A stretch of DNA of 64,000 nucleotides from Mycobacterium paraseoulense (GTDB lineage Bacteria; Actinomycetota; Actinomycetes; Mycobacteriales; Mycobacteriaceae), in the NCBI RefSeq assembly GCF_010731655.1, contig NZ_AP022619.1:5828001-5892000 (forward strand), read 5' to 3'. Under the pieces are notes generated by a model, which worked only from the letters and a program-made list of their open reading frames with translations, was not told the origin of the DNA and searched no databases. Numbering within the stretch: the first letter of the stretch is position 1; the number at the start of each line of letters is the position of its first letter. Shown piece after piece: positions 34,943-46,118 of the stretch. The position numbers and the translations under genes are program-made.

Positions 34943-36139
34943 GTGACAACCGCGACACCCGACGGCCGCCTGCGCGTGCTGGTGCTGGGCAGCACCGGCT
35001 CGATCGGCACCCAGGCGCTCGAGGTGATCGCGGCCCATCCGGACCGCTTCGAGGTGGTCGGCCTGGCCGCGGGGGGCGCGAACCTGGAGACCCTGCTGCG
35101 TCAGCGCGCCGAGACGGGGGTCACCAACATCGCAGTCGCCGACGAACGCGCGGCGCAGATCGCCGACGCCCCGTACCGCGGCCCCGACGCCGTCACCCGC
35201 CTGGTCGAAGACACCCGGGCCGACGTCGTCCTCAACGCGCTGGTGGGCGCACTGGGCCTGCGTCCGACGCTGGCGGCGCTGGAGTCGGGGGCCCGGCTGG
35301 CGCTGGCCAACAAGGAATCGCTGATCGCCGGTGGTCCTCTGGTGTTGCGGGCGGCGCGACCGGGTCAGATCGTGCCCGTCGACTCCGAGCACTCCGCGCT
35401 GGCCCAATGCCTGCGCGGCGGCACCCCGGAAGAGGTCGCCAAGCTGGTGCTGACCGCCTCGGGCGGGCCGTTCCGAGGCTGGACCGCCGCCCAGCTCGAG
35501 GGGGTCACCCCCGAACAGGCGGGCGCCCACCCGACCTGGTCGATGGGCCCGATGAACACGCTCAACTCGGCCTCGCTGGTCAACAAGGGGCTCGAACTCA
35601 TCGAAACGCACCTGCTGTTCGGCATCCCGTACGACCGCATCGAGGTCGTCGTGCACCCGCAGTCGATTGTTCACTCGATGGTCACGTTCATCGACGGGTC
35701 GACCATCGCCCAGGCCAGCCCGCCGGACATGAAGCTGCCCATCTCGCTGGCCCTGGGGTGGCCCCGCCGCGTCCCCGGGGTGGCCGCGTCCTGCGACTTC
35801 ACCACCGCCTCTAGCTGGGAATTCGAACCGCTGGACAGCGAGGTTTTCCCCGCCGTCGACCTGGCGCGGCACGCCGGCCGGACCGGCGGCTGCATGACCG
35901 CCGTGTACAACGCGGCCAACGAGGAGGCGGCGGCGGCGTTCCTGGAGGGCCGGGTGGGATTCCCCGTCATCGTCGAAACCATCGCCGAGGTGCTGCACGC
36001 CGCCGACCAATGGGCGGTTTCACCCGCTAACGTGGATGAGGTACTAGACGCGCAGCGCTGGGCGCGGGAGCGGGCGCGACGCGCCGTCGCACACGCACGG
36101 CCCACCGAGGCCTCCGTCAACGCCTCCGGAATGGTGTGA
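34943..36139 (+). CDS. dxr: 1-deoxy-D-xylulose 5-phosphate reductoisomerase
   Basis: 398 residues from GTG 34943. NADPH site [25 protein letters not shown]; metal and substrate residues in [33 protein letters not shown] and [11 protein letters not shown]. It commits to the non-mevalonate isoprenoid pathway and is the fosmidomycin target. Rip1 and IspG follow on the same strand with short gaps, as in M. tuberculosis. Confidence 0.96.
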   Translation: MTTATPDGRLRVLVLGSTGSIGTQALEVIAAHPDRFEVVGLAAGGANLETLLRQRAETGVTNIAVADERAAQIADAPYRGPDAVTRLVEDTRADVVLNALVGALGLRPTLAALESGARLALANKESLIAGGPLVLRAARPGQIVPVDSEHSALAQCLRGGTPEEVAKLVLTASGGPFRGWTAAQLEGVTPEQAGAHPTWSMGPMNTLNSASLVNKGLELIETHLLFGIPYDRIEVVVHPQSIVHSMVTFIDGSTIAQASPPDMKLPISLALGWPRRVPGVAASCDFTTASSWEFEPLDSEVFPAVDLARHAGRTGGCMTAVYNAANEEAAAAFLEGRVGFPVIVETIAEVLHAADQWAVSPANVDEVLDAQRWARERARRAVAHARPTEASVNASGMV

Positions 36140-36158
36140 GAAAGGTCCTGCAGCGGAG

Positions 36159-37373
36159 ATGATGTTCGTTATCGGCATTGCGCTGTTCGCCGTTGCCATC
36201 CTGATCTCGGTGGCCCTGCACGAGTGCGGCCACATGTGGGTCGCCCGTGCGACCGGCATGAAGGTGCGACGCTATTTCGTCGGGTTCGGGCCCACGCTGT
36301 GGTCGACGCGGCGTGGTGAGACCGAGTACGGGCTGAAGGCCGTGCCGCTGGGCGGCTTCTGCGACATCGCCGGGATGACCTCGGTCGAGGAGCTGGCCCC
36401 CGACGAGACCGACCGGGCGATGTTCAAGCAAGCCGTCTGGAAGCGCGTCGCGGTGCTGTTCGCCGGCCCCGGCATGAACTTCGTGATCTGCCTGGTCCTG
36501 ATCTACGGCATCGCCCTGGTCTGGGGGCTGCCGAACCTGCACCCCGACACCCGGGCCGTCGTTGGCGAAACCGCTTGCGTCGCACCGGAAGTGAGTCCCG
36601 GAAAGCTCGCCGACTGCGCCGGACCGGGTCCGGCGGCCTTGGCCGGGATCCGCCCCGGCGACGTCGTGGTCAAGGTCGGTGGCACCAAGGTCTCCAGCTT
36701 CGATGACATGGCGGCCGCGGTTCGCAAACTGCACGGCAGCGTCCCCGTCGTGGTCGAGCGCAACGGCACACCGATCACCACCTACGTCGACGTGACGCCC
36801 ACCCAGCGCTACATCTCCAAGGCAGAGGGCGCCAAGCCCGAATCTGCCACGGTCGGCGCCATCGGCGTCGGCGCGCAGAGGCTTCAGCCCACGCACTACA
36901 ACGCGCTCACCGCGGTTCCCGCGACCGTCGCCTTCGCGACCGACCTGACCGCAGAGGTGGGTAAGGCGCTCGTCACGATCCCGACCAAGGTGGGCGCCCT
37001 GGTCCACGCGATCGGCGGTGGGCAGCGCGACCCGCAGACGCCGATGAGCGTCGTGGGAGCCAGCATCATCGGCGGCGAGACCGTCGATCACGGGCTGTGG
37101 ATGGCGTTCTGGTTCTTCCTGGCCCAGCTGAACCTGATCCTGGGCGCGATCAACCTGGTGCCGCTGCTGCCCTTCGACGGCGGGCACATCGCCGTCGCGC
37201 TGTTCGAGAAGGTCCGCAACATGATCCGGTCGGCCCGCGGCATGGTCGCGGCCGCGCCGGTGAACTATCTCAAGCTGATGCCCGCCACGTACGTGGTGCT
37301 GGTGTTCGTGGTCGGGTACATGCTGCTGACCGTCACCGCGGATCTGGTGAATCCGATCACCCTCTTCCAGTAA
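36159..37373 (+). CDS. rip1: site-2 intramembrane protease Rip1
   Basis: 404 residues, as Rv2869c. HECGH at 21-25 inside the first membrane helix gives the zinc ligands and catalytic Glu, and the third ligand is the Asp in [16 protein letters not shown] domain lies in the middle ([18 protein letters not shown]). Rip1 cuts anti-sigma factors in the membrane, controlling cell-envelope lipid and stress regulons. Two adjacent Mets (36159, 36162) are possible starts. Confidence 0.95.
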   Translation: MMFVIGIALFAVAILISVALHECGHMWVARATGMKVRRYFVGFGPTLWSTRRGETEYGLKAVPLGGFCDIAGMTSVEELAPDETDRAMFKQAVWKRVAVLFAGPGMNFVICLVLIYGIALVWGLPNLHPDTRAVVGETACVAPEVSPGKLADCAGPGPAALAGIRPGDVVVKVGGTKVSSFDDMAAAVRKLHGSVPVVVERNGTPITTYVDVTPTQRYISKAEGAKPESATVGAIGVGAQRLQPTHYNALTAVPATVAFATDLTAEVGKALVTIPTKVGALVHAIGGGQRDPQTPMSVVGASIIGGETVDHGLWMAFWFFLAQLNLILGAINLVPLLPFDGGHIAVALFEKVRNMIRSARGMVAAAPVNYLKLMPATYVVLVFVVGYMLLTVTADLVNPITLFQ

Positions 37374-37395
37374 TCGACCAAAGGAAACCAAGACT

Positions 37396-38562
37396 GTGAC
37401 CGTTGGCCTGGGCATGCCGGACGCTCCGGCGCCCACGCTCGCCCCCCGGCGCCAGACGCGCCAATTCATGGTCCGCGACGTCGGGGTGGGCAGCGACTAT
37501 CCGATTTCCGTGCAGTCGATGTGCACCACCAAGACCCACGATGTGAACACGACGCTGCAGCAGATCGCGGAACTGACCGCCGCCGGCTGCGACATCGTGC
37601 GGGTGGCCTGCCCGCGGCAGGAGGACGCCGACGCGCTGGCCGAGATCGCCCGGCACAGCCAGATCCCGGTGATCGCCGACATCCACTTCCAGCCCAAGTA
37701 CATCTTCGCCGCCATCGACGCGGGGTGCGCCGCGGTGCGGGTGAATCCCGGCAACATCAAGGAATTCGACGGCCGGGTGGGCGAGGTGGCCAAGGCGGCC
37801 GCCGCGGCCGGCATCCCGATCCGCATCGGCGTCAACGCGGGCTCGCTGGACAAGCGCTTCCTGGAGAAGTACGGCAAGGCCACCCCCGAGGCGCTGGTCG
37901 AGTCCGCGCTGTGGGAGGCCTCGCTGTTCGAGGACCACGGCTTCGGCAACATCAAGATCAGCGTCAAGCACAACGATCCCGTCGTGATGGTCGCCGCCTA
38001 CGAACAGCTGGCCGCCCAATGCGACTACCCGCTGCACCTCGGCGTCACCGAGGCCGGCCCCGCGTTCCAGGGCACCATCAAGTCCGCGGTGGCCTTCGGC
38101 GCGCTGCTGTCGCGGGGGATCGGCGACACCATCCGGGTGTCGCTGTCCGCGCCGCCCGTCGAAGAGGTCAAGGTCGGCATCCAGATTCTGGAGTCGCTGA
38201 ACCTGCGGCCGCGCGGCCTGGAGATCGTGTCCTGCCCGTCCTGCGGTCGCGCGCAGGTCGACGTCTACACCCTGGCCAACGAGGTCACCGCCGGGCTGGA
38301 CGGCCTCGACGTGCCGCTGCGGGTCGCGGTGATGGGGTGCGTCGTCAACGGCCCGGGGGAGGCCCGCGAGGCCGACCTGGGCGTCGCGTCGGGAAACGGC
38401 AAGGGGCAGATCTTCGTTCGCGGCGAAGTGATCAAGACCGTACCGGAAGCCCAGATCGTCGAGACCCTGATCGAGGAGGCCATGCGGCTCGCCTCGGAGA
38501 TGGGCGCCGATCACGGTCCTGACACAACATCAAGCGGTTCGCCGATCGTGACCGTAAGCTGA
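37396..38562 (+). CDS. ispG: 4-hydroxy-3-methylbut-2-enyl diphosphate synthase
   Basis: 388 residues from GTG 37396. [15 protein letters not shown] at the start, the TIM-barrel strands [13 protein letters not shown], and C-terminal Fe-S ligands in [13 protein letters not shown] and [14 protein letters not shown]. It converts MEcPP to HMBPP, the penultimate isoprenoid step, using a 4Fe-4S cluster. It lies 22 bases after rip1. Confidence 0.96.
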   Translation: MTVGLGMPDAPAPTLAPRRQTRQFMVRDVGVGSDYPISVQSMCTTKTHDVNTTLQQIAELTAAGCDIVRVACPRQEDADALAEIARHSQIPVIADIHFQPKYIFAAIDAGCAAVRVNPGNIKEFDGRVGEVAKAAAAAGIPIRIGVNAGSLDKRFLEKYGKATPEALVESALWEASLFEDHGFGNIKISVKHNDPVVMVAAYEQLAAQCDYPLHLGVTEAGPAFQGTIKSAVAFGALLSRGIGDTIRVSLSAPPVEEVKVGIQILESLNLRPRGLEIVSCPSCGRAQVDVYTLANEVTAGLDGLDVPLRVAVMGCVVNGPGEAREADLGVASGNGKGQIFVRGEVIKTVPEAQIVETLIEEAMRLASEMGADHGPDTTSSGSPIVTVS

Positions 38563-38618
38563 TGGGGGCCGGTTTCCGGCTGCCGGTCCGTTAGTTCGCA
38601 GCACAGAGAGTTCGCCAG

Positions 38619-39473
38619 ATGTCGGCTCCGCCCCTGTTCCGCCTTGTCGGCGAGCGACGGGTGTCCGTGGTGCGCGACGCCGCCGCCGTCTGGCGGGTGT
38701 TCGAGGAGGACCCGGTCGGGTCGTGCATGGTCGCGGCCCGGGTGGCGGACCACGGCATCGACCCGAATTCCATCGGCGGCGAGCTGTGGACCCTGCGCGG
38801 TGCCCAGGAGTCGCTGTGCTTCGCCGGCGCCAACCTGATCCCGCTGCGCGGCGCGCCGGCCGACATGGACGCCTTCGCCGACGAGGCGATGAGCGGGACG
38901 CGCCGTTGTTCGTCGCTGGTCGGCAGGGCCGACCTGGTGATGCGGATGTGGGAGCGGCTCGAGTCCGCGTGGGGCCCGGCCCGCGACGTGCGCGACCACC
39001 AGCCGCTGCTGGCGCTGTCGCGGCACCCGGACTGCGACATCGACCCCGACGTGCGCCAGGTCCGGCCGGACGAGCTGGACGCCTACCTGGTGGCGGCCGT
39101 GGACATGTTCATCGGCGAGGTGGGCGTCGACCCCCGCATCGGCGACGGTGGCCGCGGGTACCGGCGGCGCGTCGCGAGCCTCATCGCGGCCGGCCGTGCC
39201 TGGGCCCGCTTCGAGCATGGCCAGGTCGTCTTCAAGGCCGAGGTGGGCTCGCAGTCGCCGGGTGTCGGCCAGATCCAAGGGGTTTGGGTGCACCCGGAGT
39301 GGCGGGGCCTGGGCCTCGGCACCGCCGGCACCGCGACCGTGGCCGCCGTGATCGTCGGCAGCGGGCGCACCGCCAGCCTGTACGTGAACAGCTTCAACAC
39401 CGTGGCCCGCGCCGCGTACGCCCGAGTGGGCTTCGCCGAGGTGGGCACGTTCGCGACGGTCTTGCTCGACTAG
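38619..39473 (+). CDS. GNAT-family acetyltransferase (Rv2867c-like)
   Basis: 284 residues. The C-terminal GNAT core is GQIQGVWVHPEWRGLGLGTAGTATVAAVIV (acetyl-CoA loop) and SLYVNSFNTVARAAYARVGFAEVG. The N-terminal half (about 150 residues) is a domain peculiar to this family. The acceptor is unknown. It is in the conserved position after ispG. Confidence 0.9.
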   Translation: MSAPPLFRLVGERRVSVVRDAAAVWRVFEEDPVGSCMVAARVADHGIDPNSIGGELWTLRGAQESLCFAGANLIPLRGAPADMDAFADEAMSGTRRCSSLVGRADLVMRMWERLESAWGPARDVRDHQPLLALSRHPDCDIDPDVRQVRPDELDAYLVAAVDMFIGEVGVDPRIGDGGRGYRRRVASLIAAGRAWARFEHGQVVFKAEVGSQSPGVGQIQGVWVHPEWRGLGLGTAGTATVAAVIVGSGRTASLYVNSFNTVARAAYARVGFAEVGTFATVLLD

Positions 39474-39563
39474 CGTTCTCTCGGACGCGGTACGCGGCCG
39501 TAACGCTTCGGTCTCGGTGTGTCTGCGCCGATGCCGCCGCCACCGTTCATAACATCTGTAACG

Positions 39564-41390
39564 ATGGCAACAAGAAGCACACTGGTATCAGCAGCGTCGG
39601 GGATCTCCGGTGTGCTGCTCGTCGCGGCCGTGGCCCTGTCCGGCTGCACCCCGCGGCCCGAGGGCCCCGGCCCCGCGGCGGAGCGGTTCTTCGGCGCGCT
39701 GGCCGTCGGCGACACCGCCACCGCCGCCCAACTCAGCGACAACCCCAACGAGGCGCGCGAAGCGCTCAACGCGGCGTGGGCGGGGCTGCAGACGAGCCAC
39801 CTCGACGCGCAGATCCTCAACGCCAAATACGCCGAGGACACCGGCACGGTCGGCTATCGCTTCACCTGGCACCTGCCCAAGAACCGGACCTGGACCTACG
39901 ACGGCCAGCTGAAAATGGCGCGCGACGAGGGACGCTGGGAGGTCCGCTGGACCACCACCGACCTGCACCCCAAACTTGGCGAGCATCAGACGTTCGCGCT
40001 GCGGGCCGACGCGCCGCGGCGCGCCTCGGTGAACGAGCTCGGCGGCAGTGACGTGCTGGTCCCCGGCTACCTGTACCACTACACGCTGGACGCCACCCAG
40101 GCCGGATCCGGGGCCGCCCTGATCGGGACGGCACACGCGATCGTCGACGTCCTGCACCCCTTCAACGGGGCGCTGAACGACCCGCAGTTGCTCGCCGAGC
40201 AGGCCAGCTCGGCGACGCAGCAGCTGGATCTGGTGACGCTGCATCCCGACGACAACGACAAGGTCTTCCCGGCGATCGGGCGGCTGCCCGGCGTCGTGGT
40301 CACCCCGCAGCCGGAGATGCTGCCGACCGACCCGCATTTCGCGCCGGCCGTCATATCCGAAGTGAAGAAGGCCGTGGCCGACCAGCTCGACGGCGAGGCC
40401 GGCTGGCGGGTGGTCAGCGTCAACCAGAACGGTGTCGAGGTCGAAGTCCTGCACGAGGTGCCGGGGTCGCCGGCACCGTCGGTCTCGATCACGCTCGACC
40501 GGGTGGTGCAGAACGCCGCCCAGCACGCGGTGGACACCCGGGGCGGCAAAGCCATGATGGTCGTGATCAAGCCGTCCACCGGGGAGATCCTGGCGATCGC
40601 CCAGAACGGCGGCGCCGATGAGGACGGCCTGGTGGCCACCACCGGCCTCTTCCCGCCGGGGTCGACGTTCAAGATGGTGACCGCGGGCGCCGCCGTCGAG
40701 CGCGACATGGCCACCCCGAACACCATGCTGGGCTGCCCGGGCCATATCGACATCGGGCACCGCACCATCCCCAACTACGGCGGCTTCGACCTGGGCGTGG
40801 TGCCGATGTCGCGGGCGTTCGCCAGTTCGTGCAACACCACGTTCGCCGAGCTCAGCAGCAGGATGCCGCCCCGGGGCCTGACGCAGGCGGCCACCCGGTA
40901 CGGGATCGGGCTGGACTACCAGGTCGACGGCATCACCACGGTGACCGGGTCGGTGCCGCCGACGGTGGACCTCGCCGAGCGCACCGAAGACGGCTTCGGC
41001 CAGGGCAAGGTGCTGGCCAGCCCGTTCGGCATGGCCCTGGTGGCGGCGACCGTCGCCGCCGGCAGGACCCCGACGCCGCAGCTCATTGCCGGCCGGCCCA
41101 CCGCGGTGCAGGGCGACACCACGCCGATCAGCCCGAAGATGGTGGACGCCCTGCGGCCCATGATGCGGCTGGTGGTGACCAACGGGACGGCCAAGGAGAT
41201 CGCCGGCTGCGGCGCCGTCTACGGAAAGACGGGTGAGGCCGAGTTCCCGGGCGGATCGCATTCCTGGTTCGCCGGGTACCGCGGCGACCTGGCGTTCGCC
41301 GCGCTGATCGTCGGGGGCGGCAGCTCGGAATACGCGGTCCGGATGACCAAGGTGATGTTCGAATCGCTGCCGCCGGACTTCCTGGCCTGA
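39564..41390 (+). CDS. penicillin-binding lipoprotein (Rv2864c-like transpeptidase)
   Basis: 608 residues from ATG 39564, matching the Rv2864c start; an upstream GTG at 39519 would spoil the signal. Lipobox VALSGC puts the lipidated Cys at 28. An NTF2-like domain (AAERFFGALAVGDTATAAQLS) precedes a dimerisation region and the transpeptidase domain with SxxK in PPGSTFKM, SxN in ASSCNTTF and KTG in YGKTGEAEF. It crosslinks peptidoglycan outside the membrane and is a beta-lactam target. MecA-like NTF2 domains occur in class B penicillin-binding proteins of low drug affinity. Confidence 0.94.
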   Translation: MATRSTLVSAASGISGVLLVAAVALSGCTPRPEGPGPAAERFFGALAVGDTATAAQLSDNPNEAREALNAAWAGLQTSHLDAQILNAKYAEDTGTVGYRFTWHLPKNRTWTYDGQLKMARDEGRWEVRWTTTDLHPKLGEHQTFALRADAPRRASVNELGGSDVLVPGYLYHYTLDATQAGSGAALIGTAHAIVDVLHPFNGALNDPQLLAEQASSATQQLDLVTLHPDDNDKVFPAIGRLPGVVVTPQPEMLPTDPHFAPAVISEVKKAVADQLDGEAGWRVVSVNQNGVEVEVLHEVPGSPAPSVSITLDRVVQNAAQHAVDTRGGKAMMVVIKPSTGEILAIAQNGGADEDGLVATTGLFPPGSTFKMVTAGAAVERDMATPNTMLGCPGHIDIGHRTIPNYGGFDLGVVPMSRAFASSCNTTFAELSSRMPPRGLTQAATRYGIGLDYQVDGITTVTGSVPPTVDLAERTEDGFGQGKVLASPFGMALVAATVAAGRTPTPQLIAGRPTAVQGDTTPISPKMVDALRPMMRLVVTNGTAKEIAGCGAVYGKTGEAEFPGGSHSWFAGYRGDLAFAALIVGGGSSEYAVRMTKVMFESLPPDFLA

Positions 41391-41393
41391 CGC

Positions 41394-41441
41394 CCGTTGC
41401 GGGCGCCCAGGCGAGCGTGCACGGAATGCCGCCCGCAACGG
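41394..41441 (+). terminator. long hairpin after the penicillin-binding protein gene
   Basis: CCGTTGCGGGCG (41394-41405) and CGCCCGCAACGG (41430-41441) pair perfectly over 12 bases around a 24-base loop, four bases after the stop. There is no T-run; it may be a mycobacterial L-shaped terminator or an RNA-stability element. Confidence 0.5.
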
Positions 41442-41532
41442 CGTGTCGGCGTACCGACACGCACGCTCGCGAGGCTCCCGGCAGCGGTAAGTTGCGAGGG
41501 TGGGCCGAGGGTTTTCAGCGTCAGGAAAGGCC

Positions 41533-42117
41533 ATGACTGAGACCGGTGGAGAGATGGTGGCGTTGCGGGTCTCGGACGCCGACCGCAACGGCACGATGCG
41601 TCGACTGCACAACGCCGTCGCGCTCGGTCTGATCGATATCGACGAGTTCGAGCAGCGTTCGTCGCAGGTGTCCTACGCCCGCACCCGCGGCGAGCTGGAC
41701 GCGCTGGTCGGCGACCTGCCGGGTCCGGGCGCCATCGTCACGTCCGCGGCCGACCGGGTGGAGCTGCGCGGCTGGGCCGGCTCGCTGAAACGCCATGGGG
41801 AGTGGACGGTGCCCACCCGCCTGGCGTTGGTGCGCCGGCTCGGCTCGATCGAACTCGACCTGACCAGGGCGCGGTTCGCGGGCCCGGTGGTGGTCATCGA
41901 ACTCGACATGCGGTTCGGCTCGGTGGAGATCCGGTTGCCGGACGGCGCCAGCGCGTCGATCGACGACGTGGAGGTCTACGTGGGCAGCGCCACCGACCGC
42001 CGCAAGGACGCGCCGGGCGAAGGGCGGCCACACGTCGTGCTGACGGGGCGGGTGGTGTGCGGCTCGGTGACCATCCGGGGGCCGCGGCGCTCGTTGATCC
42101 GCGGCCGCTTCGGCTGA
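41533..42117 (+). CDS. DUF1707 protein
   Basis: 194 residues from ATG 41533 behind AGGAAAGG. DUF1707 is seen in MVALRVSDADRNGTMRRLHNAVALGLIDIDEFEQR followed by ARTRGELDALVGDLPG. The second half is a beta-helix-like domain (FGSVEIRLPDGASASIDDVEVYVG) related to the adhesin-like DUF2154 group. There are no membrane helices, unlike many relatives. Function is unknown. Confidence 0.85.
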   Translation: MTETGGEMVALRVSDADRNGTMRRLHNAVALGLIDIDEFEQRSSQVSYARTRGELDALVGDLPGPGAIVTSAADRVELRGWAGSLKRHGEWTVPTRLALVRRLGSIELDLTRARFAGPVVVIELDMRFGSVEIRLPDGASASIDDVEVYVGSATDRRKDAPGEGRPHVVLTGRVVCGSVTIRGPRRSLIRGRFG

Positions 42118-42167
42118 TCGGGGCTCGGGGCCGAGCCGGCGCCGCGCGGCGTCGCTAAGCTGGCCCC

Positions 42168-43025
42168 ATGCCCGCCCGCACCGCGCTTTCCCCCGGAGAG
42201 TTGTCCCCCACACTGCCGGTGCCCAGCCGCATCCCCCGCCCGGAATACGCCTGGAAGCCCACCGTCCGCGAAGGCAGCGAGCCGTGGGTGCAAACACCGG
42301 AGGTGATCGAGAAGATGCGGGTCGCCGGCCGGATCGCAGCCGGCGCGCTGCAGGAGGCGGGCAAGGCCGTGGCGCCCGGGGTGACGACCGACGAACTGGA
42401 CCGGATCGCCCACGAGTACATGATCGACCACGGCGCCTACCCGTCCACCCTGGGCTACAAGGGCTTCCCGAAGTCGTGCTGCACGTCGCTCAACGAGGTC
42501 ATCTGCCACGGGATCCCCGACTCGACCGTGGTCGAAGACGGCGACATCGTCAACATCGACGTCACCGCCTACATCGACGGCGTGCACGGCGACACCAACG
42601 CGACGTTCCTGGCCGGCGATGTCTCGCAAGAGCACCGGCTGCTGGTGGAGCGCACCCACGAGGCGACGATGCGCGCGATCAACGCCGTCAAGCCGGGGCG
42701 GGCGCTGTCGGTCGTCGGCCGCGTCATCGAGGCCTACGCTAATCGGTTCGGCTACAACGTGGTTCGCGACTTCACCGGCCACGGCATCGGCACCACGTTC
42801 CACAACGGGCTGGTGGTGCTGCACTACGACCAGCCGTCGGTGACCACGATCATGCAGCCGGGGATGACGTTCACCATCGAACCGATGATCAACCTCGGCG
42901 GCCTGGACTACGAGATCTGGGACGACGGCTGGACGGTGGTCACCAAGGACCGCAAGTGGACCGCGCAGTTCGAGCACACCCTGCTGGTGACCGACACCGG
43001 CGTGGAAATCCTCACCTCGATCTAA
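42168..43025 (+). CDS. map: methionine aminopeptidase MapB
   Basis: 285 residues, the same as Rv2861c. The N-terminal extension has PxxPxRIPRPEY (SH3-binding-like, type Ic). Metal ligands are in [34 protein letters not shown] and QFEHTLLVT. It removes the start Met from new proteins. Confidence 0.95.
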   Translation: MPARTALSPGELSPTLPVPSRIPRPEYAWKPTVREGSEPWVQTPEVIEKMRVAGRIAAGALQEAGKAVAPGVTTDELDRIAHEYMIDHGAYPSTLGYKGFPKSCCTSLNEVICHGIPDSTVVEDGDIVNIDVTAYIDGVHGDTNATFLAGDVSQEHRLLVERTHEATMRAINAVKPGRALSVVGRVIEAYANRFGYNVVRDFTGHGIGTTFHNGLVVLHYDQPSVTTIMQPGMTFTIEPMINLGGLDYEIWDDGWTVVTKDRKWTAQFEHTLLVTDTGVEILTSI

Positions 43026-43039
43026 GCAGCCGTGAACCC

Positions 43040-44551
43040 TTGAGCGGGGCGCTGCTGGTCGCCGGCACCAGCTCCGACGCCGGGAAATCGGTGGTGGCCG
43101 CGGGCTTGTGCCGGTTGCTGGCGCGCCGCGGGGTCCGGGTGGCGCCGTTCAAGGCCCAGAACATGTCCAACAATTCCGTGGTCACCGTCGAGGGCGGCGA
43201 GATCGGCCGGGCCCAGGCGCTGCAGGCGCGGGCGGCGGGGTTGGAGCCCAGCGTGCGGTTCAACCCGATCCTGCTCAAACCGGGCAGCGACCGGACGTCA
43301 CAGCTGGTGATCCGGGGCCAGGTCGCCGATTCGGTCACGGCGGCAAGCTATGTGCGCCACCGCGACCGCCTCGCGGGGATCGTCGCGGACGAATTGTCCA
43401 GCCTGCGTGCGGAATTCGACGCGGTCATCTGCGAGGGTGCCGGCTCTCCGGCCGAAATCAACCTGCGTTCCACGGATTTGGCCAACATGGGCCTGGCCAG
43501 GGCGGCGAGCCTGCCGGTGATCCTGGTCGGTGACATCGACCGCGGTGGGTTGCTCGCGCATCTCTTCGGCACGGTCGCGGTGCTCGCGCCCGACGACCAG
43601 GCGCTGATCGCCGGCTTCGTGGTCAACAAGTTCCGGGGGGACCCCGCTCTGCTCGAACCCGGACTGTGGCAGCTGCACGCGATGACCGGCCGTCCGACCT
43701 ACGGGGTGTTGCCCTACGCCGACGAACTCTGGCTGGACGCCGAGGATTCGCTGTCGGTGGTCGCGCGCCGCGTCGTCGGCACCCCGGCACCGCCGCGCGG
43801 GCGCGAGTGGCTGCGGGTGGCCGCGATCCGGCTGCCGCGGATCTCCAACTCCACCGACGTGGAGGCGCTGGCCTGCGAACCGGGCGTCATGGTGCGCTGG
43901 AGCACCGACGCGGCAGACCTGGCCGGGGCCGACCTGATCGTGATCCCCGGGAGCAAATCCACCGTGGCCGACCTGGCCTGGCTGCGCGAGCAGGGTCTGG
44001 CCGGGGCGATCACCGCGCACGCCGCGGCCGGCAAGCCGGTGCTCGGTATCTGCGGGGGCTTTCAAATGCTGTGCCGGCGCATCGATGACACCGTGGAATC
44101 GGGGGCCGGCGAGGTCGCCGGCCTGGGGCTGTTGGACGCCGACATCGCCTTCGGTGAGTCCAAGGTGCTGCGCCGGTGGCCGCCGCCGCTGGCCGGATAC
44201 GAGATTCACCACGGCCGCGTGTCGCGGTGCGCCGAGGACAGCTGGTTCGCCGCGGAGGGCGCGCGCGATTGGCAGCCGCACGGCTTAATGCGCGGCGCGG
44301 TCTTCGGCACGCACTGGCACGGCCTGCTCGACAACGACGACTTCCGCCGCGCGTGGCTCACCCGCGTCGCGGCGGCGGCCGGCCGCGGCGGGTTCGTCGT
44401 CGCCGACACCGACGTCGCCGCGCGACGCGATGCCCAGCTCGACAAGATCGCCGAGCTGCTGGATTCCCATCTCGACGTCGACGCCGTCCTCGGCCTGCTC
44501 GACGGTCCGCCGCCACCCCGGCCGCACATCGCAAGCCGCTTGCGGCCCTGA
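43040..44551 (+). CDS. cobQ: cobyric acid synthase
   Basis: 503 residues from TTG 43040, 14 bases after map; the frame upstream overlaps map and is not protein-like. The dethiobiotin-synthetase-like ATP site is [13 protein letters not shown], followed by [11 protein letters not shown] and [13 protein letters not shown]. The amidotransferase domain has the Cys nucleophile in GICGGFQML and His in IHHGR. It amidates four carboxylates of adenosyl-cobyrinate a,c-diamide in B12 synthesis. Confidence 0.93.
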   Translation: MSGALLVAGTSSDAGKSVVAAGLCRLLARRGVRVAPFKAQNMSNNSVVTVEGGEIGRAQALQARAAGLEPSVRFNPILLKPGSDRTSQLVIRGQVADSVTAASYVRHRDRLAGIVADELSSLRAEFDAVICEGAGSPAEINLRSTDLANMGLARAASLPVILVGDIDRGGLLAHLFGTVAVLAPDDQALIAGFVVNKFRGDPALLEPGLWQLHAMTGRPTYGVLPYADELWLDAEDSLSVVARRVVGTPAPPRGREWLRVAAIRLPRISNSTDVEALACEPGVMVRWSTDAADLAGADLIVIPGSKSTVADLAWLREQGLAGAITAHAAAGKPVLGICGGFQMLCRRIDDTVESGAGEVAGLGLLDADIAFGESKVLRRWPPPLAGYEIHHGRVSRCAEDSWFAAEGARDWQPHGLMRGAVFGTHWHGLLDNDDFRRAWLTRVAAAAGRGGFVVADTDVAARRDAQLDKIAELLDSHLDVDAVLGLLDGPPPPRPHIASRLRP

Positions 44552-44672
44552 GGCTTTCGCCGGGCCGGCGCGGCGTGAAGGCGGAATTTACGGTCACGCA
44601 AAGCCCGTCGAGCGCGCACGGAAATTGGAGAAATCGTCGCGCGGGCGCGCCGACCCGCTGTAGCGTGCGTAG

Positions 44673-45233
44673 GTGCCCTCCATGATGACCACGCTCGACG
44701 GGTTCCCCGTCCCGGTAGCCGTGGCCGGCCCGGAGCAAGGCGTCGTGGTCGTCATCCTGGGCGACGAGCAGCGTCTTCCCACCGCCTACGACGCGGTGTG
44801 CGAGCGTCTGCACACCGCGTCGCTTCGCACCGTCGTCATCGGCATCGACGCGCGCCTGACCCCCAAATCGGTGGTGGGCATCCTCGACGCCCTGGCGATC
44901 GGCTGGGCCGTGGTGGTTGGCGACCGCGCCGGCGGCGACCTGGCCTGGGAACTGGCGGCCACGAAGCTGGGCCGGTTCGTCGGCCTGGTGGTGATCGACC
45001 GCGGACATCCGCGGGTGGCCGACCGTGACGGCGAGGTTCGCGACGAGCATTGCCCGCCGGTGGAGATCGGCACCACGGTGCTGTTCAGCTCCCCGGCCGC
45101 GCGGGCGGTGGCCCGCGCCAGCCAGCAGTATGTCTACGCCGAATACCGGGTGGTGCACCTGGGCAGGCGCACGGTACAGGAGTCGACGGCACAGCTGGCC
45201 GCCGAGATCGTATTGCGTACCAGCACCTGGTGA
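44673..45233 (+). CDS. possible alpha/beta-hydrolase-like protein
   Basis: 186 residues from GTG 44673, or ATG 44682. GVVVVILGDEQRLPTAYDAVCERL and AVVVGDRAGGDLAWELAATKLGRFVGLVVIDRGHPRVAD resemble the strand-elbow-helix of a small alpha/beta hydrolase, but the elbow GDRAG has Arg for the nucleophile Ser. It is therefore probably non-catalytic or misassigned. It is conserved-looking and lies alone between cobQ and the amidotransferase gene. Confidence 0.6.
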   Translation: MPSMMTTLDGFPVPVAVAGPEQGVVVVILGDEQRLPTAYDAVCERLHTASLRTVVIGIDARLTPKSVVGILDALAIGWAVVVGDRAGGDLAWELAATKLGRFVGLVVIDRGHPRVADRDGEVRDEHCPPVEIGTTVLFSSPAARAVARASQQYVYAEYRVVHLGRRTVQESTAQLAAEIVLRTSTW

Positions 45234-45389
45234 TCCCCGGCTTGGTGCGCCGAACCCCCACGCGTACAAGCGGTTTGCCGGCGGTTCCGCGCGTCATCCG
45301 CCGCCGTCGGCACCGACCGCCCCGGGGCGGTAACGTGTCGAGCGGGGCGCGGGGATTGACGGCGGTCATCGATCGGGAAGGGATGCGCG

Positions 45390-46118
45390 GTGGTGAACGC
45401 CTCTGGGCGCCCGGTGGTGGGCCTGACCTGTTACCTGGAGCGGGTGCGGACGGGGATGTGGGACATGCCCGCGGGTTATCTGCCGGCCGATTACTTCCAG
45501 GGTGTCCTCCTGGCCGGCGGGGCGGCGGTGTTACTGCCACCCCAACCGGCGGAACCCGAGACCGTGGGCCCGGTCCTCGACAGCTTGCACGCGCTGGTCA
45601 TTACCGGCGGCTACGACCTGGACCCGGCCGCGTATGGCCAGCAGCCGCATCCGACCACCGATCAGCCGCGGGCCGCCCGCGACGCCTGGGAGTTCGCGTT
45701 GTTGCGTGGTGCGCTGGATCGGGGCCTGCCGGTGCTGGGCATCTGTCGCGGCGCGCAGGTGCTCAACGTGGCGCTCGGCGGCACCCTGCACCAGCACCTG
45801 CCCGACGTCCTCGGGCACGACGGGCATCGGGCGGGCAACGGAGTGTTCACCAGGCTGCCGGTGCGCACCGCCGAGGGCAGCCGGCTCGCCAGTTTGGTGG
45901 GGGAGTCCACCGACGCGGCGTGCTACCACCATCAGGCGATCGACAAAGTCGGTGAGGGCCTGGTGGTCAGCGGGTGGGATCCCGACGGCGTGGTCGAGGC
46001 GCTGGAGTTACCGGGGGACCGGTTTGTGCTTGCGGTGCAATGGCATCCGGAGCAGTCCCTGGACGATGTGCGCCTCTTCACTGCGGTCGTGGAAGCCGCG
46101 CGCTCGTACGCGGGCTGA
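45390..46118 (+). CDS. class I glutamine amidotransferase-like hydrolase (peptidase C26, PuuD-like)
   Basis: 242 residues from GTG 45390 behind GGAAGGGA. The nucleophile elbow is LGICRGAQVLNVALGG (Cys), with His-Pro-Glu in VQWHPEQSLDD. GYDLDPAAYGQ and CYHHQAI fit gamma-glutamyl-GABA hydrolases. It corresponds to Rv2859c. In M. tuberculosis it stands next to glnA4 in a polyamine-degradation cluster; here that gene is absent from this place. Confidence 0.85.
   Translation: MVNASGRPVVGLTCYLERVRTGMWDMPAGYLPADYFQGVLLAGGAAVLLPPQPAEPETVGPVLDSLHALVITGGYDLDPAAYGQQPHPTTDQPRAARDAWEFALLRGALDRGLPVLGICRGAQVLNVALGGTLHQHLPDVLGHDGHRAGNGVFTRLPVRTAEGSRLASLVGESTDAACYHHQAIDKVGEGLVVSGWDPDGVVEALELPGDRFVLAVQWHPEQSLDDVRLFTAVVEAARSYAG

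Noticed and set aside
34592..36010. 472-codon frame opposite dxr
   Set aside because: Only its last 84 codons are protein-like (two-helix membrane protein); the rest is the shadow of dxr.
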